NCBI GenBank assembly: GCA_050291935.1
Contig: JBNKKR010000008.1
Location: 48,293-112,292, forward strand
Reading direction: 5' to 3'
DNA from: Desulfocapsa sp050291935
GTDB taxonomy: Bacteria > Desulfobacterota > Desulfobulbia > Desulfobulbales > Desulfocapsaceae
DNA length: 64,000 nt
Translations under genes and position numbers: made by a program
Shown: positions 42,763-52,526 of the stretch, piece after piece
Layout: every line of letters begins with the position of its first letter
Position numbering within the stretch: position 1 is the stretch's first letter
The notes under the pieces: model-generated
Told to the model about the DNA's origin: nothing
Database searches by the model: none
What the model saw: the letters and a program-made list of their open reading frames with translations, nothing else

Positions 42763-43428
42763 TTGTATAATGATAATATGTTGATTCTTGATCTTGATGG
42801 GACCATCAGTGACCCAAGCCTTGGGATATGCAGGTGTGTTAATTATGCTCTACGTTCTCATACATTTCCAGAAGTTGCCGAGGATGCTATTATTGCTGAA
42901 ATCGGCCCACCGCTTGATGAAACATTCGGTAAATTACAGCCACGGGTAGATAAAGAAAATATCACAAGTTTTATTTCCAAGTACCGAGAGAGATATGCGG
43001 AGGTGGGGTATTCCGAAAACAAGATATATCCAGGAATCACGGAATCCTTGCGATTGCTCTCTGAGCGCGGTGTCAAGATGGGTGTCTGCACATCGAAGCG
43101 GGAAGATTTTGCAAAAAAAATTCTTGCAATGTTTGGTTTGTTATCGCTATTTGATTTTGTAGATGGCGGCGATGTGGGGATTAAAAAGCATGAACAGTTG
43201 ACCGGACTTCTCCAGGCTGGAAAAATTGATCAGTCAGCCGTTATGGTTGGGGATAGGGCGGTGGATATATATGCCGCCAAAGTCAACGGATTACGTTCGA
43301 TGGGTGTACTTTGGGGATTTGGCAATAGGAGTGAGCTTGAGGAGGCGGGTGCCGATGTTATTCTAAGTCGTACAGTTGAGCTTGGAAAGCTTGACTGCAA
43401 ACGTATGGAGGCCTTATGCAAGAGATAG
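42763..43428 (+). CDS. HAD-superfamily phosphatase (phosphoglycolate-phosphatase-like)
   Basis: 221 residues from a TTG at 42763 placed 11 bases after GGAGG; an ATG at 42778 lacks a ribosome site. HAD motif I is LILDLDGTISD, motif II GVCTSKRE, motif III/IV KHEQLTG...MVGDRAVDIYAA. Phosphomonoesterase of unknown substrate. Overlaps the next gene by 13 bases. Confidence 0.88.
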   Translation: MYNDNMLILDLDGTISDPSLGICRCVNYALRSHTFPEVAEDAIIAEIGPPLDETFGKLQPRVDKENITSFISKYRERYAEVGYSENKIYPGITESLRLLSERGVKMGVCTSKREDFAKKILAMFGLLSLFDFVDGGDVGIKKHEQLTGLLQAGKIDQSAVMVGDRAVDIYAAKVNGLRSMGVLWGFGNRSELEEAGADVILSRTVELGKLDCKRMEALCKR

Positions 43429-43928
43429 AAATAGTCGAAAAGGACATAGGTGATGTACTGGAAATAGAGGAGCAGGTCCCTGTATGGAAAATGGTCTCTG
43501 TCATGGGAAAGGATTTTGCTTTGCTCGCAGAGTATCTGCAGGCAAAAGGAGTTGAATCTAAAGAAGTACCGTATGCCAGATATCTGGATATTGACTGGGA
43601 TCTGGAAATGAAGCAAGGTGCTTTAGCAAATTTTATTAGAATGTTTACGAAAAAATGGCATTTCCAGGTGGGTATGCCCATATCTTCGAAAATAGAAAAT
43701 AAAAACAACTTGGTCTGCAGGAAAATAGAGCATAAAAAGTATGTTAAAACTATCCACTACGGGCCGTATCAGAAGGTTGGCGTCACATACAAGAAAATGT
43801 ATGCTTGGGCAAGGGAACAAAAGCTGTCTTTTGAGAGTGAATCCATAGAATTTTATTTAAATGACCCAAGAAATACAAAAAAGGAATCTCTTGAGACCAT
43901 GGTGCTCATCCCAGTGAAAAATGAATGA
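43416..43928 (+). CDS. GyrI-like small-molecule-binding protein
   Basis: 170 residues. The C-terminal two-thirds match the GyrI-like/AraC effector-binding fold: FQVGMPISSK, KYVKTIHYGPYQKVGVTYKK, a Trp-containing helix and IEFYLNDPRNTKKE, ETMVLIPVK. Such stand-alone domains bind small molecules or sequester toxins. A decayed copy of its last 15 codons lies at 47044-47088, on the other side of the kinase gene. Confidence 0.78.
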   Translation: MQEIEIVEKDIGDVLEIEEQVPVWKMVSVMGKDFALLAEYLQAKGVESKEVPYARYLDIDWDLEMKQGALANFIRMFTKKWHFQVGMPISSKIENKNNLVCRKIEHKKYVKTIHYGPYQKVGVTYKKMYAWAREQKLSFESESIEFYLNDPRNTKKESLETMVLIPVKNE

Positions 43929-43980
43929 TAAACTCATTCTGCTGTGAAGTGACTCTAAAAATGGAACTAAATGTCTAAGG

Positions 43981-46803
43981 TTAGGACTGCTCATCTGACT
44001 TCTGTTTGTTGGTGTCTGATTCAGGGGTGCTGTGGACAGGGAGGCGTAGAATGAAAGTGGTTCCTTGTCCTTGCTCGGTTTCAAAACTCACAGTACCACC
44101 GTGCTTTTGAACAATGGTGTTGTAGACGATCGTTAGGCCCTGTCCTGTACCTTCTCCAATGTCCTTGGTAGTGAAAAAAGGATCGAAAACGTGTGGTTGT
44201 ACCGTTTCCGGGATACCCATTCCTGTGTCTTTCACCCGAACTTCGGTGTAAGAGCCATTGCAGTGCGTACTAATGGTGATTTTACCCTTGATGCCGCGGG
44301 AAGCATTGACCGTGTTGCCGATAGCATGGGCAGCGTTGACAACGAGGTTGAGCATGCATTGATTGAATTCGCCCAGGAAACATGGAATCAATGGAAGGTC
44401 GGGGTTGAGGTGGAGGTGTAGATCTGCGACGTACTTCCATTCATTGCGAGCAACAGTTATGGTGGTTTCGATGGCTTTGTTGAGGTCTGCAAGTTCCAGT
44501 TCCTTTTTTCCAGGATGGGAAAATTCTTTCATGGCTAAGACTATACGACTGATGCGCTCAATACCTTTTAGGGTTTCCTTGATGGCCACCGGAACCTCTT
44601 CACAGAGGTAATCGGCATCGTTGGCTTCAAGGCTTTCCTCTACCAGGGTAACTGTTTTCAGAGCTATTCGTTTTTCTCGGGCAACTTTCAGAAGCTTTTT
44701 GTAATTACAAAGAATGTCGGTCATGCTTTCGAAAGACTCTTGAATAAAGCGGATATTATCTCCTACGTATTGCGTGGGAGTGTTAATTTCGTGGGCGATA
44801 CCGGCAGCGAGCTGGCCAACAGCTTCAAGTTTCTGGGCGTTGCGTAATTGGATTTCGACAGCATCACGCTCAGCCTGAACTTTTTGACGTTCGACGATCT
44901 CTTCTTTTAGTTGACTATTGGCTTGTGTCAGCTCAGCAGTTCGTTTTTGTACACGTATTTCGAGCTCTTCATTGAGTTTTCGTATGGCATCTTCCGCCTG
45001 TTTCTGCCCTGAAATGTCATTAGCAATGCCCATAAAACCAATGATGTTTTGCTGTGAATCGCGCAGGGCGGTTACGGATAGCATAACAGGGAAGCGCGAA
45101 CCGTCTTTACGGATGTAGGTCCACTCATGTTCATTAAATATATTGTCCCGAGCTTTGGCTACAAATACTTCGAAGCCAGGCTGTATTGAAATACCTAATT
45201 CTGTTGAGAACTGCTGAGCCCGTTCGGCCACTTCCTTGGGGTCATGAATGATTGCGGGAGTTAGTTTACCAACACATTCTTCGGCTGTGTAACCCAACGC
45301 ACGTTCGGCTGCTGGATTGAACACAGTGATAATTCCTTCTTCGGTGGCAACGATGACCATATAACCTGCATTATCTAGAATGGCGCTTTGATAGTTGACC
45401 AATTGATGGATTTTTTCTTCTGCCTGTTTACGCTCTGAAATATCACGAACCATCGCTATATTGTAGCGGTGGTCTTCGTATTCCAAGTAATTGGCATTGA
45501 TTTCAACTGTAAGGATTTGCCCGTCTTTGGTTTTGTGTTGTCCTTCAAAAAGAATCGAGCCGGATGCTTTTAATTCAGCCCAATGGGTTGGCCAGTATTC
45601 TGGAGGAAAGTTGGGGTCAATATCCGATATGGTTAATTCGAGCAGCTCTTCACGGGTGTAGCCTAAAGTACTACAAGCTTTTTCATTCACGTATAGAAAA
45701 CGCGCCTTTTCATTTATAAGAAAGGCTGACTCTTGCATGTTGTTAAGAGCGGAACTCATCAGACTTGCTTCCCGTTCAGCCTGTTTGCGCTCCGTCAATT
45801 CAATGGTCAACTGGGCGTTGGCAACATGGAGTTCAGCTGTCCGGTCAGCAACTAGTTTTTGGACACGTCTATTTCGTTGCACAAGAGATACAATAGTGGA
45901 AAATACCATCAGCACGAGTGTACTTCCAGCAAACTGCACTACAATACCGGATAGTGTGGATGGACCATCGTGATAGTGGGGAAAAACATCCCAATAATAG
46001 TTCCATTGGGTATGACCGTCTTTAATAGGGATATGAAACGGTGCTACGGTGTCTGTGGACAGCTTCTCTGTATGTAATAGAGTTTTACTGTGATCCTTTC
46101 CTGATGCTCCACCAATCTCAATCCCTCGAAGATTCAATCCATCCGGTACATAGAGTGAACGCAATTCACTTATAAACGTATTGAGATTAAGAACCGAGAA
46201 AAGAAAACCGGTATTGCCGTTATTTTGGGATTGAGTAGCCAGTGTGGTATAAACTTGCCCATGTTCATCCTGGAAAGTGGGTCCTAGAACAACTTCTTTG
46301 GTATTGGCGAAGGCTAAGCTGATTGTCTCCCGGATGGCAAGATGGTTTGCCAGATTCATGCCGACAGCCAATGGGCCGCTTGTCTCTGAACTGAGTGTAA
46401 TTATACAATCACCATTTTTCTGATACTCTCCTCCATCTTTTTGGGGGCTCCTAAAAAACTCAGCATAGGCCATGGTGACCAATGGAGTAACGGCTTTACG
46501 CTCCGTATCCAGGGTTATCTCTAAAGCCGCAAGAAATTCATCTTCCGTAACAACCTCAGACCCAATCAACAGTGCATTGATACCGCGTAGCTGTGTGGTA
46601 AACATGGAAAGCCAATTGAAGCTGATGTCTGTAATGCGCCGTGTCTCGTATTTTGCTTCGCTGAGCCAAGTAGCCGTGCTTTGCTGACGAAGCGAGTACC
46701 CCCAATAATTTACTCCATAGAGTGTTACAGCCAGTGTCACTCCACAAATCAAAAAGATGACTACTTTTCGAGTATTTTTCATAGCAGAGAGTTTTTTGAT
46801 CAT
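43981..46803 (-). CDS. CHASE-PAS-PAS sensor histidine kinase
   Basis: 940 residues. TM1 at about 13-30; extracytoplasmic CHASE domain to about 285 (LRGINALLIGSEVVTEDEFL, TPLVTMAYAEFF); TM2 at about 290-312; two PAS domains (about 350-470 and 475-600) each with ERKQAE-type linkers; a long coiled coil; HisKA with H in AAGIAHEINTPTQYVGDN; HATPase (FDPFFTTKDIGEGTGQGL). CHASE domains sense small extracellular ligands. No receiver or regulator gene is adjacent, so its target is unknown. Alternative ATG at 46782. Confidence 0.93.
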   Translation of the reverse strand: MIKKLSAMKNTRKVVIFLICGVTLAVTLYGVNYWGYSLRQQSTATWLSEAKYETRRITDISFNWLSMFTTQLRGINALLIGSEVVTEDEFLAALEITLDTERKAVTPLVTMAYAEFFRSPQKDGGEYQKNGDCIITLSSETSGPLAVGMNLANHLAIRETISLAFANTKEVVLGPTFQDEHGQVYTTLATQSQNNGNTGFLFSVLNLNTFISELRSLYVPDGLNLRGIEIGGASGKDHSKTLLHTEKLSTDTVAPFHIPIKDGHTQWNYYWDVFPHYHDGPSTLSGIVVQFAGSTLVLMVFSTIVSLVQRNRRVQKLVADRTAELHVANAQLTIELTERKQAEREASLMSSALNNMQESAFLINEKARFLYVNEKACSTLGYTREELLELTISDIDPNFPPEYWPTHWAELKASGSILFEGQHKTKDGQILTVEINANYLEYEDHRYNIAMVRDISERKQAEEKIHQLVNYQSAILDNAGYMVIVATEEGIITVFNPAAERALGYTAEECVGKLTPAIIHDPKEVAERAQQFSTELGISIQPGFEVFVAKARDNIFNEHEWTYIRKDGSRFPVMLSVTALRDSQQNIIGFMGIANDISGQKQAEDAIRKLNEELEIRVQKRTAELTQANSQLKEEIVERQKVQAERDAVEIQLRNAQKLEAVGQLAAGIAHEINTPTQYVGDNIRFIQESFESMTDILCNYKKLLKVAREKRIALKTVTLVEESLEANDADYLCEEVPVAIKETLKGIERISRIVLAMKEFSHPGKKELELADLNKAIETTITVARNEWKYVADLHLHLNPDLPLIPCFLGEFNQCMLNLVVNAAHAIGNTVNASRGIKGKITISTHCNGSYTEVRVKDTGMGIPETVQPHVFDPFFTTKDIGEGTGQGLTIVYNTIVQKHGGTVSFETEQGQGTTFILRLPVHSTPESDTNKQKSDEQS

Positions 46804-47109
46804 TTAGGGTTGAGTCCCAGAAAACTCCTCACTCTTTGATCCATATTGTATTCTACAGTACAAAATGTATTTTTCGGGCATCTTTTTTATAACAGGCATC
46901 ATTTTACGTTGGAGGTATTGCGGAAGGAGATGGAAAAAGTGATAAAGAAGGCTTCTTCTTATCATGAGAAATTTGTTATATTTTTGTTAATATAATAACT
47001 TGTTACAAGTTGTGTGGGGCTGCCTTTGCAGGCTGCTTGAAAAAAATTTAGAGACCATGGTGCTTATTTCGCTAAGAAATGGATGATGGACAATCTGTTG
47101 AAAGATATT
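46804..47109. other. Intergenic stretch containing a relic of the GyrI-like gene end
   Basis: Mostly non-coding. Bases 47044-47088 read, on the plus strand, as a degraded copy of the last codons of the GyrI-like gene (LETMVLISLRNG then stop, versus LETMVLIPVKNE then stop), and the DNA match continues slightly past the stop. A dyad AACTTG-N3-CAAGTT lies near 46997. The rest is featureless. Confidence 0.6.
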
Positions 47110-47703
47110 TTACAGGGGTACGCTTAACCGTTTTATTCTGTAATTAGCTTTTTTCTCTAAAAGAAGGGTATAACTGCTGTGATCAATTTCTAATGTGAAT
47201 AAGTTATCTAACGGTATACCCAAGATTTGGCAAAGCAACACTCGGATTACTCCAGCATGACAGAGTAGTACCAAGTTCCCCACATGTGAGGCAGCAATGG
47301 TTGTGAACGCTGGCCATACCCGGTCCCGCAGGTCATAAAAACTTTCTCCCTGGGGCGGGCGAAAATTGGCGAAATCCTGCCCCCGTGCTTCGTAACTGCC
47401 GGGATAGCGTTGTTTGACTTCAGAGACAGTCAAACCTTCCCAGTCGCCGAGATTGATTTCTGCAAGTTCAGGAATAATCTTTGGGTCGCAGTGGCAATAG
47501 GGGGCAATAATGGCAGCGCTTTCAAGGCAACGAGAGAGTGGGCTGCAGAGCATATGGGCAATGGAATGTGCTTGCAGGTATTTCCCCAGGTCTTCACACT
47601 GATTGCGGCCTTGTTGGGTGAGTGCTATCTCGGTCTGGCCAATAAAACGTCGAGGAAAAGAAGGTACTGTTTCGCCGTGACGAATAAGATAAATGGTGCG
47701 CAT
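47110..47703 (-). CDS. Histidine phosphatase (phosphoglycerate mutase/CobC-like)
   Basis: 197 residues. LIRHGETVPSFPRRFIG carries the catalytic RHGE; CSPLSRCLESA and LCHAGVIRVLLCQ complete the active site. Phosphatase of unknown substrate; alpha-ribazole phosphatase is one option. It is the last gene of the aldehyde-oxidoreductase accessory operon, overlapping the preceding stop by one base, so a role in cofactor or nucleotide-intermediate hydrolysis is plausible. Confidence 0.88.
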   Translation of the reverse strand: MRTIYLIRHGETVPSFPRRFIGQTEIALTQQGRNQCEDLGKYLQAHSIAHMLCSPLSRCLESAAIIAPYCHCDPKIIPELAEINLGDWEGLTVSEVKQRYPGSYEARGQDFANFRPPQGESFYDLRDRVWPAFTTIAASHVGNLVLLCHAGVIRVLLCQILGIPLDNLFTLEIDHSSYTLLLEKKANYRIKRLSVPL

Positions 47704-48803
47704 TACACTTTTAAGCCGGAGAGGATATCGGCAATGGAGCGGGAAGTTATTTTTTCAACTGCATGCTGCAGGGCAAGGGCATTGGCCTTTCTTTGCTGAA
47801 TGGCAAGGCATGCCTCCTGATCACCATTATACAAATTAAGCTTTTCTGCAAAACGTTGGTGAACCGGCATGAGTGTAGTGCCTCGGACAAGTTTGTCGGC
47901 AAGGCATACCAGCTCTTTTTCGCCCACTATTCCCGATTTGGGGAGGGGCGTATCGCGATGGGAGCCAACCAAATCCGCCAGCGCGTCCAGTCCGAGCTGC
48001 CGCATCAATTTGGCTCCTTCGGCTTCGTGCCGGTGCGTTCCTTTGGCCACATCATGGAGAAGCGCACCGTTATAAAGTAAAGCAAGGTCCAGCTCAATAC
48101 CGTTTTGCCGGAGTGAGTGAGCAAGGGTGCAGGCAACGGCGGCCACAGCTTGGCCATGGGCAACTCCGCGCTTAGGCATTCGCAATTTAGCAAGGCTTTC
48201 TGCTTCGGCCCGTGATCCGATTGCAAACTGTTTTTTCCGGTGAGCCAATTGTTGAAAGTCATCCTGGGTGTCGCAATCCATAACTATCCCGTCATCCCAG
48301 ACTTCTATATCTTTGGCCGGATAGCGTTTCAGAAGTTTTTTAAGGCCACCTCTGCCGTTATACTTTTGAATTTTTTTGTGTAAATGCTGAGGGATAAGAG
48401 GGGGATGACCTCGTGTACTGTTACGAACCGGATAATTTATATGCGTGCCATCAAATGCGTTCAGAAGTGCTTGCAGTGATGTGGGTCTGATCAGTGGAAT
48501 ATCCACCGGGAGTACAAAAAAAGCATCCCGATCCGTCATATCAGCCATTGCTACTTGAACAGAGGAAAACATCCCGTTGGCATACTCTGCATTTGGGCAC
48601 ACCAACGCGCCAAGATTTTTTGCTTCGGCGGCCACCGCATCGCCATGATGACCGCAAACGACTACAATTTTGTCCACTTTAACGGTCTGCATGAGTTGGA
48701 TACAGTGGGCAAGAAGCGTTCGTTTTCCCAGTTGCATAAGCGGTTTGAAGCCGTTTATCCGGGAAGAGAATCCCGCCGCCAGAATAACCGCACCCAGTTT
48801 CAT
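47703..48803 (-). CDS. MobA-like nucleotidyltransferase fused to HD domain (DVU1551-type)
   Basis: 366 residues. The N-terminal NTP-transferase has VILAAGFSSRINGFKPLMQL and FVLPVDIPLIRPTS, like MocA/MobA that add CMP or GMP to molybdopterin. The C-terminal HD domain (LLHDVAKGTHRHEAEG, H and D pairs) is probably a phosphohydrolase. The fusion is known beside Desulfovibrio aldehyde oxidoreductases. It likely makes MCD cofactor for the molybdenum enzyme of the operon. ATGA overlap with the xdhC-like gene. Confidence 0.88.
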   Translation of the reverse strand: MKLGAVILAAGFSSRINGFKPLMQLGKRTLLAHCIQLMQTVKVDKIVVVCGHHGDAVAAEAKNLGALVCPNAEYANGMFSSVQVAMADMTDRDAFFVLPVDIPLIRPTSLQALLNAFDGTHINYPVRNSTRGHPPLIPQHLHKKIQKYNGRGGLKKLLKRYPAKDIEVWDDGIVMDCDTQDDFQQLAHRKKQFAIGSRAEAESLAKLRMPKRGVAHGQAVAAVACTLAHSLRQNGIELDLALLYNGALLHDVAKGTHRHEAEGAKLMRQLGLDALADLVGSHRDTPLPKSGIVGEKELVCLADKLVRGTTLMPVHQRFAEKLNLYNGDQEACLAIQQRKANALALQHAVEKITSRSIADILSGLKV

Positions 48804-49816
48804 CTGTTTCTGTCTGCCCTGGTTTTTACAAGTTCTGCCACGATGCTCACTCCTATTTCCGTTGGCGTGTCACCGCCGATATCAAGACCAATGGGGCTAT
48901 GCACCCGAGCCAAATCCGATTCAAGAAAACCTTCACCCAACAGGGAGTCATATACCGCATTGCGCTTCTTTTTACTACCAATCATGCCAATATATCCGGC
49001 ATTAGTGCGGAGTGACTGGGCCAGGACATCCCGGTCATGCAAGTGGCCACGGGTAACAATGACCACAAAGTCATCGCGTCCCAAATTTTGCGGTACGCAG
49101 TGCTCGAATGTGTTCAGGACCTCTATTTTTTTTGCGTCCGGATAACGTGTTGAATTGGCAAATTCCTCCCTGTCGTCCATGACCACAACTTCAAACCCTG
49201 CATATGCAGCCAGATGGGAAGTTGCCAGTGCCACATGCCCAGCTCCCAGTAAATAGACAGTGCCCGGATGGATCAGGGGTTCAACGAAAATTTCCTGCCC
49301 CTGGTGGGTAATGGAGTAGGGAAGACGTCTACCCTGTTTAAGCCTAAGATCGGTAAGTTGTGCGGGAAGTGATTGACCATTGCCCGCGTGATAGGTTATT
49401 ACACGTGGCTCGTTAGCGGCATCTGGAAGGAGGGTGAGGAGTTGGGGGCTTGCGCCCTCTTGGTAAAGTTTGCGGAGTTCCTGAAACTGCTTTAAAAGCT
49501 TTGGATCAACTCTATGGAGCAAGACAGAGATTGAACCGCCACAAACCATTCCTTGTTCAGCAGCTTCAGACGCGTTAAGGGAGAAATCCAATAGGGAATG
49601 ATCGTGGGAATTGTTGAAAAGTTTCTCGGCTTCTTGTTGGCATGCGCCTTCCACTGCTCCGCCACCGATGGTGCCGCTTAAGGTACCGTCTTTTTGGACA
49701 AGCATCCGTGCGCCAGAGGTTCTGGGAGCAGATCCTGAGCTGCGGACAATTGCTCCTAAAACTGCTGGTTCATTTCGGGAAAGGGTGTCAATAAGGGTGT
49801 CAAGGATATGCCGCAT
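48800..49816 (-). CDS. XdhC/CoxI-family molybdenum-enzyme maturation protein
   Basis: 338 residues from ATG 49816 (AGGAG upstream), 34 bases after the ligase gene. N-terminal XdhC_CoxI domain (LGAIVRSSGSAPRTSGARML, GTIGGGAVEGACQQEA, MVCGGSISVLLHRV) and C-terminal Rossmann domain (VYLLGAGHVALATSHLAAYA, MIGSKKKRNAV). XdhC binds the sulfurated molybdenum cofactor and inserts it into xanthine dehydrogenase-family enzymes; here the client would be the oxidoreductase whose gene is truncated at 56200. Confidence 0.92.
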   Translation of the reverse strand: MRHILDTLIDTLSRNEPAVLGAIVRSSGSAPRTSGARMLVQKDGTLSGTIGGGAVEGACQQEAEKLFNNSHDHSLLDFSLNASEAAEQGMVCGGSISVLLHRVDPKLLKQFQELRKLYQEGASPQLLTLLPDAANEPRVITYHAGNGQSLPAQLTDLRLKQGRRLPYSITHQGQEIFVEPLIHPGTVYLLGAGHVALATSHLAAYAGFEVVVMDDREEFANSTRYPDAKKIEVLNTFEHCVPQNLGRDDFVVIVTRGHLHDRDVLAQSLRTNAGYIGMIGSKKKRNAVYDSLLGEGFLESDLARVHSPIGLDIGGDTPTEIGVSIVAELVKTRADRNR

Positions 49817-49850
49817 GGGAAGCTCCTGTGGGAAAATGGTATGGGTTAGC

Positions 49851-51167
49851 CTATGTGTTGGACCGTTGGTCAACAATCGTGCGTTTAATGGTATGTGTTG
49901 CAGTGAAATGCTCAACTTGATTAACCTCACTCAGTTGCAGCTTGCCATTGGCAAGTGCCTGGGCTATTGCCGGAACCTGATGGAGCATTTCAATAAGTTT
50001 ATTATCCGCTGCTTCGTCTGTTGTTTGGTGTTCAACGTGGATACGATCTGTTTTTTTCCGGTCAAGCCGTATTCGGTAGTCAACCAGGCCATCAAGATTG
50101 AAGAGGATATCATCAATATCTTGACTGTATATCATGGCACCAGTTGCAAGACGGCAACCGTCCAGTCTTCCTCGAATGGATCTAAGACGGGCTGAGATGC
50201 CACCACAACCACAAGTCGTGCGATCAAGAGTTGCCATATCGCCGGTGCGGTAACGAATCAGTGGCATGGCTTCATGGCTGAGCGTTGTCAGTACCACTTC
50301 TCCCTGTTCGCCATCGATGCACTGCTCACCGGTAATGGGATCAACTATTTCCACTAACAGGTCGGATTCCCGAATATGACATCCGTCATGGATACCGCAT
50401 TCAACAGCACCGCCAAGTCCTGATTCGGTGGCCCCGTAATGTAAAAAGGTTTCGCATCCGCAATTCTGCTCAATACGTTGACGCAGCGCAGGTGCTGCAT
50501 AATCGGAGCAAAGTAACATGGAGCGGAGCTTCCCTTTTGGCACTGTTGCCGAGAGGGCTAAAAGGTGTTGGGGAAGGCCAACCACGCAGCTTATACGGTG
50601 CTGCGTTACTATTTCGGCCATTGCCTGTTCGTTTTCCGGAGGCCATTTTCCCTCTATGTGGATGGCGGCTTTGGTCAAGGCCGTAATTAAGAGCTCTCCC
50701 ACACTTGCCGGTTGGGTAAAAGGAAGCAGAACCAGTACCCGGTCATTTGGGGTAATAAGGCTCAGCATGCCATGTAAGAAGAAATCGGTTGTGGAGGCAA
50801 GATCGTTTTTGCTGAAAGAGAGCCTTTTGGGTGTCCCGGTGCTACCGGAGGTCTGTAGGGTAATGACCCTTGCCGCTTTGCTCTGGGAGACAGCGAGTAG
50901 ACGATGTCCCTGCATTATAATGTCTTCTTTGGTGAGGAAGGGGATTTGGGGCAGGTCGCTCCGTTTCTCTATTGCATGTAATGGCAGATGAGCAAAACGT
51001 TCCTTATAGAAGGGGCTATGGTGGCGGACAGTGGTAAGGGTTTTGTTAAAAGCACCGATCTGGGCCTGTTCCAGGTTGCTGCGATCCATTTTCCCGGTTA
51101 TGGCAAGCCGTCTTGCGACCAATTCGTCAACGGTGGTTTTTGCTATCGGTACCTTTTGCGTATACAT
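49851..51167 (-). CDS. AMP-forming acyl-CoA-ligase-like protein (DVU1553-type)
   Basis: 438 residues with AMP-binding loop TLQTSGSTGTPKRLSF, LHYGATESGLGG and a GDMATLD segment, resembling phenylacetate-CoA ligase (PaaK) in overall plan. GAGGAAA precedes the ATG. This family occurs in aldehyde-oxidoreductase accessory clusters. Whether it activates the carboxylate product or a biosynthetic intermediate is unknown. Confidence 0.85.
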   Translation of the reverse strand: MYTQKVPIAKTTVDELVARRLAITGKMDRSNLEQAQIGAFNKTLTTVRHHSPFYKERFAHLPLHAIEKRSDLPQIPFLTKEDIIMQGHRLLAVSQSKAARVITLQTSGSTGTPKRLSFSKNDLASTTDFFLHGMLSLITPNDRVLVLLPFTQPASVGELLITALTKAAIHIEGKWPPENEQAMAEIVTQHRISCVVGLPQHLLALSATVPKGKLRSMLLCSDYAAPALRQRIEQNCGCETFLHYGATESGLGGAVECGIHDGCHIRESDLLVEIVDPITGEQCIDGEQGEVVLTTLSHEAMPLIRYRTGDMATLDRTTCGCGGISARLRSIRGRLDGCRLATGAMIYSQDIDDILFNLDGLVDYRIRLDRKKTDRIHVEHQTTDEAADNKLIEMLHQVPAIAQALANGKLQLSEVNQVEHFTATHTIKRTIVDQRSNT

Positions 51168-51179
51168 TATTTCCTCTTT

Positions 51180-52526
51180 TCACCTGCGGTGGAGCGCTCG
51201 GCCATCGCGGGCAGTGAGGTTAAAACTGCAAAATGGAATAAGCCTGCCGTCTGGCTGGGCCACATGAATACAGCAGCCTTGCAGCCTTTCAAGGTTGAGT
51301 GACCAACAGTCCTGAAAGGCCATCCCCGAAATGGAAAACGTGTGGGTTCTGGCCCTTCGCAAAAACTGCTCAAGTTCATCAATCGGTTGTTTTTCAGGTT
51401 CCATTTGTTTAATAGTAACTCCACTCCACTGGTTTGCGGTGACGCCAATGGACTTGATGGCGCCTTCTTCCGCCGGTTGCGGGTTGCAGTCGCAGCTTGT
51501 AGTGCCAAGTCGTTTGAGCTGCCCATCTTCCTGCTGCATATATTTTGCAGAAAACGAGCACAGGGCATGTTCACAACCGGGTGGTTTGAAGTCTTCCAGA
51601 CAAATCTTGTTTGTGCTTTGTTCTGCCAGGCCGTGCATTATTTCTGGCAGGGTCACATGATCGGGTGAGAAATTTGCCGGGAATCTGCCAAAATAGCTCA
51701 TCGGTTGAAAGTGTACGCCACGGACATGGGGTTGTCGTTTAAGGCCAAATCGAACGATATCCCAAAGTTGCTCATCATTTATTCCACGAACAATTGTCGG
51801 AACCAGAACTACCCCCACGCCAGCTTGTCCAATATTGTCTATTGCCCGGCACTTACCGGCGAACAGTTCACGGCCACGAAGTGAGGTAAATATTTCATCC
51901 TCTACGCCGTCAAACTGCAAAAATACCGAGGAGAGTCCCGCCTTTTGCAAACGTTCAATGAACTGCGGATCCTCGGCCAGGCGAATGCCGTTACTGTTGA
52001 GTTGAACAAACTCAAACCCGGCGGCCTTTGCCAGGGCGACAATTTGGGGGAGATCATCGCGAACCGTGGGCTCTCCACCGGAAAGTTGTAGGTTGCATCC
52101 TCCGGTCTTGGCCATAATGGTATCAAACATTTGCTGTAGAGTTGCAAGGTCCAAATCGGCTCCACCAGCGCCGCTTCCGGCAAAGCAGACAGGACAATTG
52201 AGATTACAGCGGGAAGTGATCTCAACAAGGGCTGTGCAGGTACGTTGGGTGTGTTTTTCACAGAGGCCACAATCAAAGGGACAGCCTTTGTTGAGTGTTT
52301 CCCGTTTACCTCCATAGTATGGCAGTTTGGGGCGAAACCATGTGGAAAATGTGGGGAGACCCCGCCAGACAGTGGTGCAAAAAGAGCCATGTTCCGGGCA
52401 TTTTTTGGCAAGATACACTTGCTCGGTATCCTGGATAAGTTGGCCACCGATTCGTTGCAAACAGACAGGACAGACGCTTTCTATTTGTCTGAGGACTTTA
52501 GTGTTCACTGGCTGTTGTCGGGTCAA
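51180..52526 (-). CDS. Radical-SAM protein of the aldehyde-oxidoreductase cluster (TrsS-like)
   Basis: 448 residues. An N-terminal CPVC zinc-like pair and CPEHG precede the radical-SAM cluster Cys C107-x3-C111-x2-C114 (SRCNLNCPVCFAG); a GGEPTVRDDLP motif binds SAM. The plan resembles tetraether-lipid/MoaA-like radical enzymes. Relatives in this neighbourhood, as I recall, sometimes carry selenocysteine; here all positions are Cys. It starts 29 bases inside the preceding gene. Reaction unknown. Confidence 0.88.
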   Translation of the reverse strand: MTRQQPVNTKVLRQIESVCPVCLQRIGGQLIQDTEQVYLAKKCPEHGSFCTTVWRGLPTFSTWFRPKLPYYGGKRETLNKGCPFDCGLCEKHTQRTCTALVEITSRCNLNCPVCFAGSGAGGADLDLATLQQMFDTIMAKTGGCNLQLSGGEPTVRDDLPQIVALAKAAGFEFVQLNSNGIRLAEDPQFIERLQKAGLSSVFLQFDGVEDEIFTSLRGRELFAGKCRAIDNIGQAGVGVVLVPTIVRGINDEQLWDIVRFGLKRQPHVRGVHFQPMSYFGRFPANFSPDHVTLPEIMHGLAEQSTNKICLEDFKPPGCEHALCSFSAKYMQQEDGQLKRLGTTSCDCNPQPAEEGAIKSIGVTANQWSGVTIKQMEPEKQPIDELEQFLRRARTHTFSISGMAFQDCWSLNLERLQGCCIHVAQPDGRLIPFCSFNLTARDGRALHRR

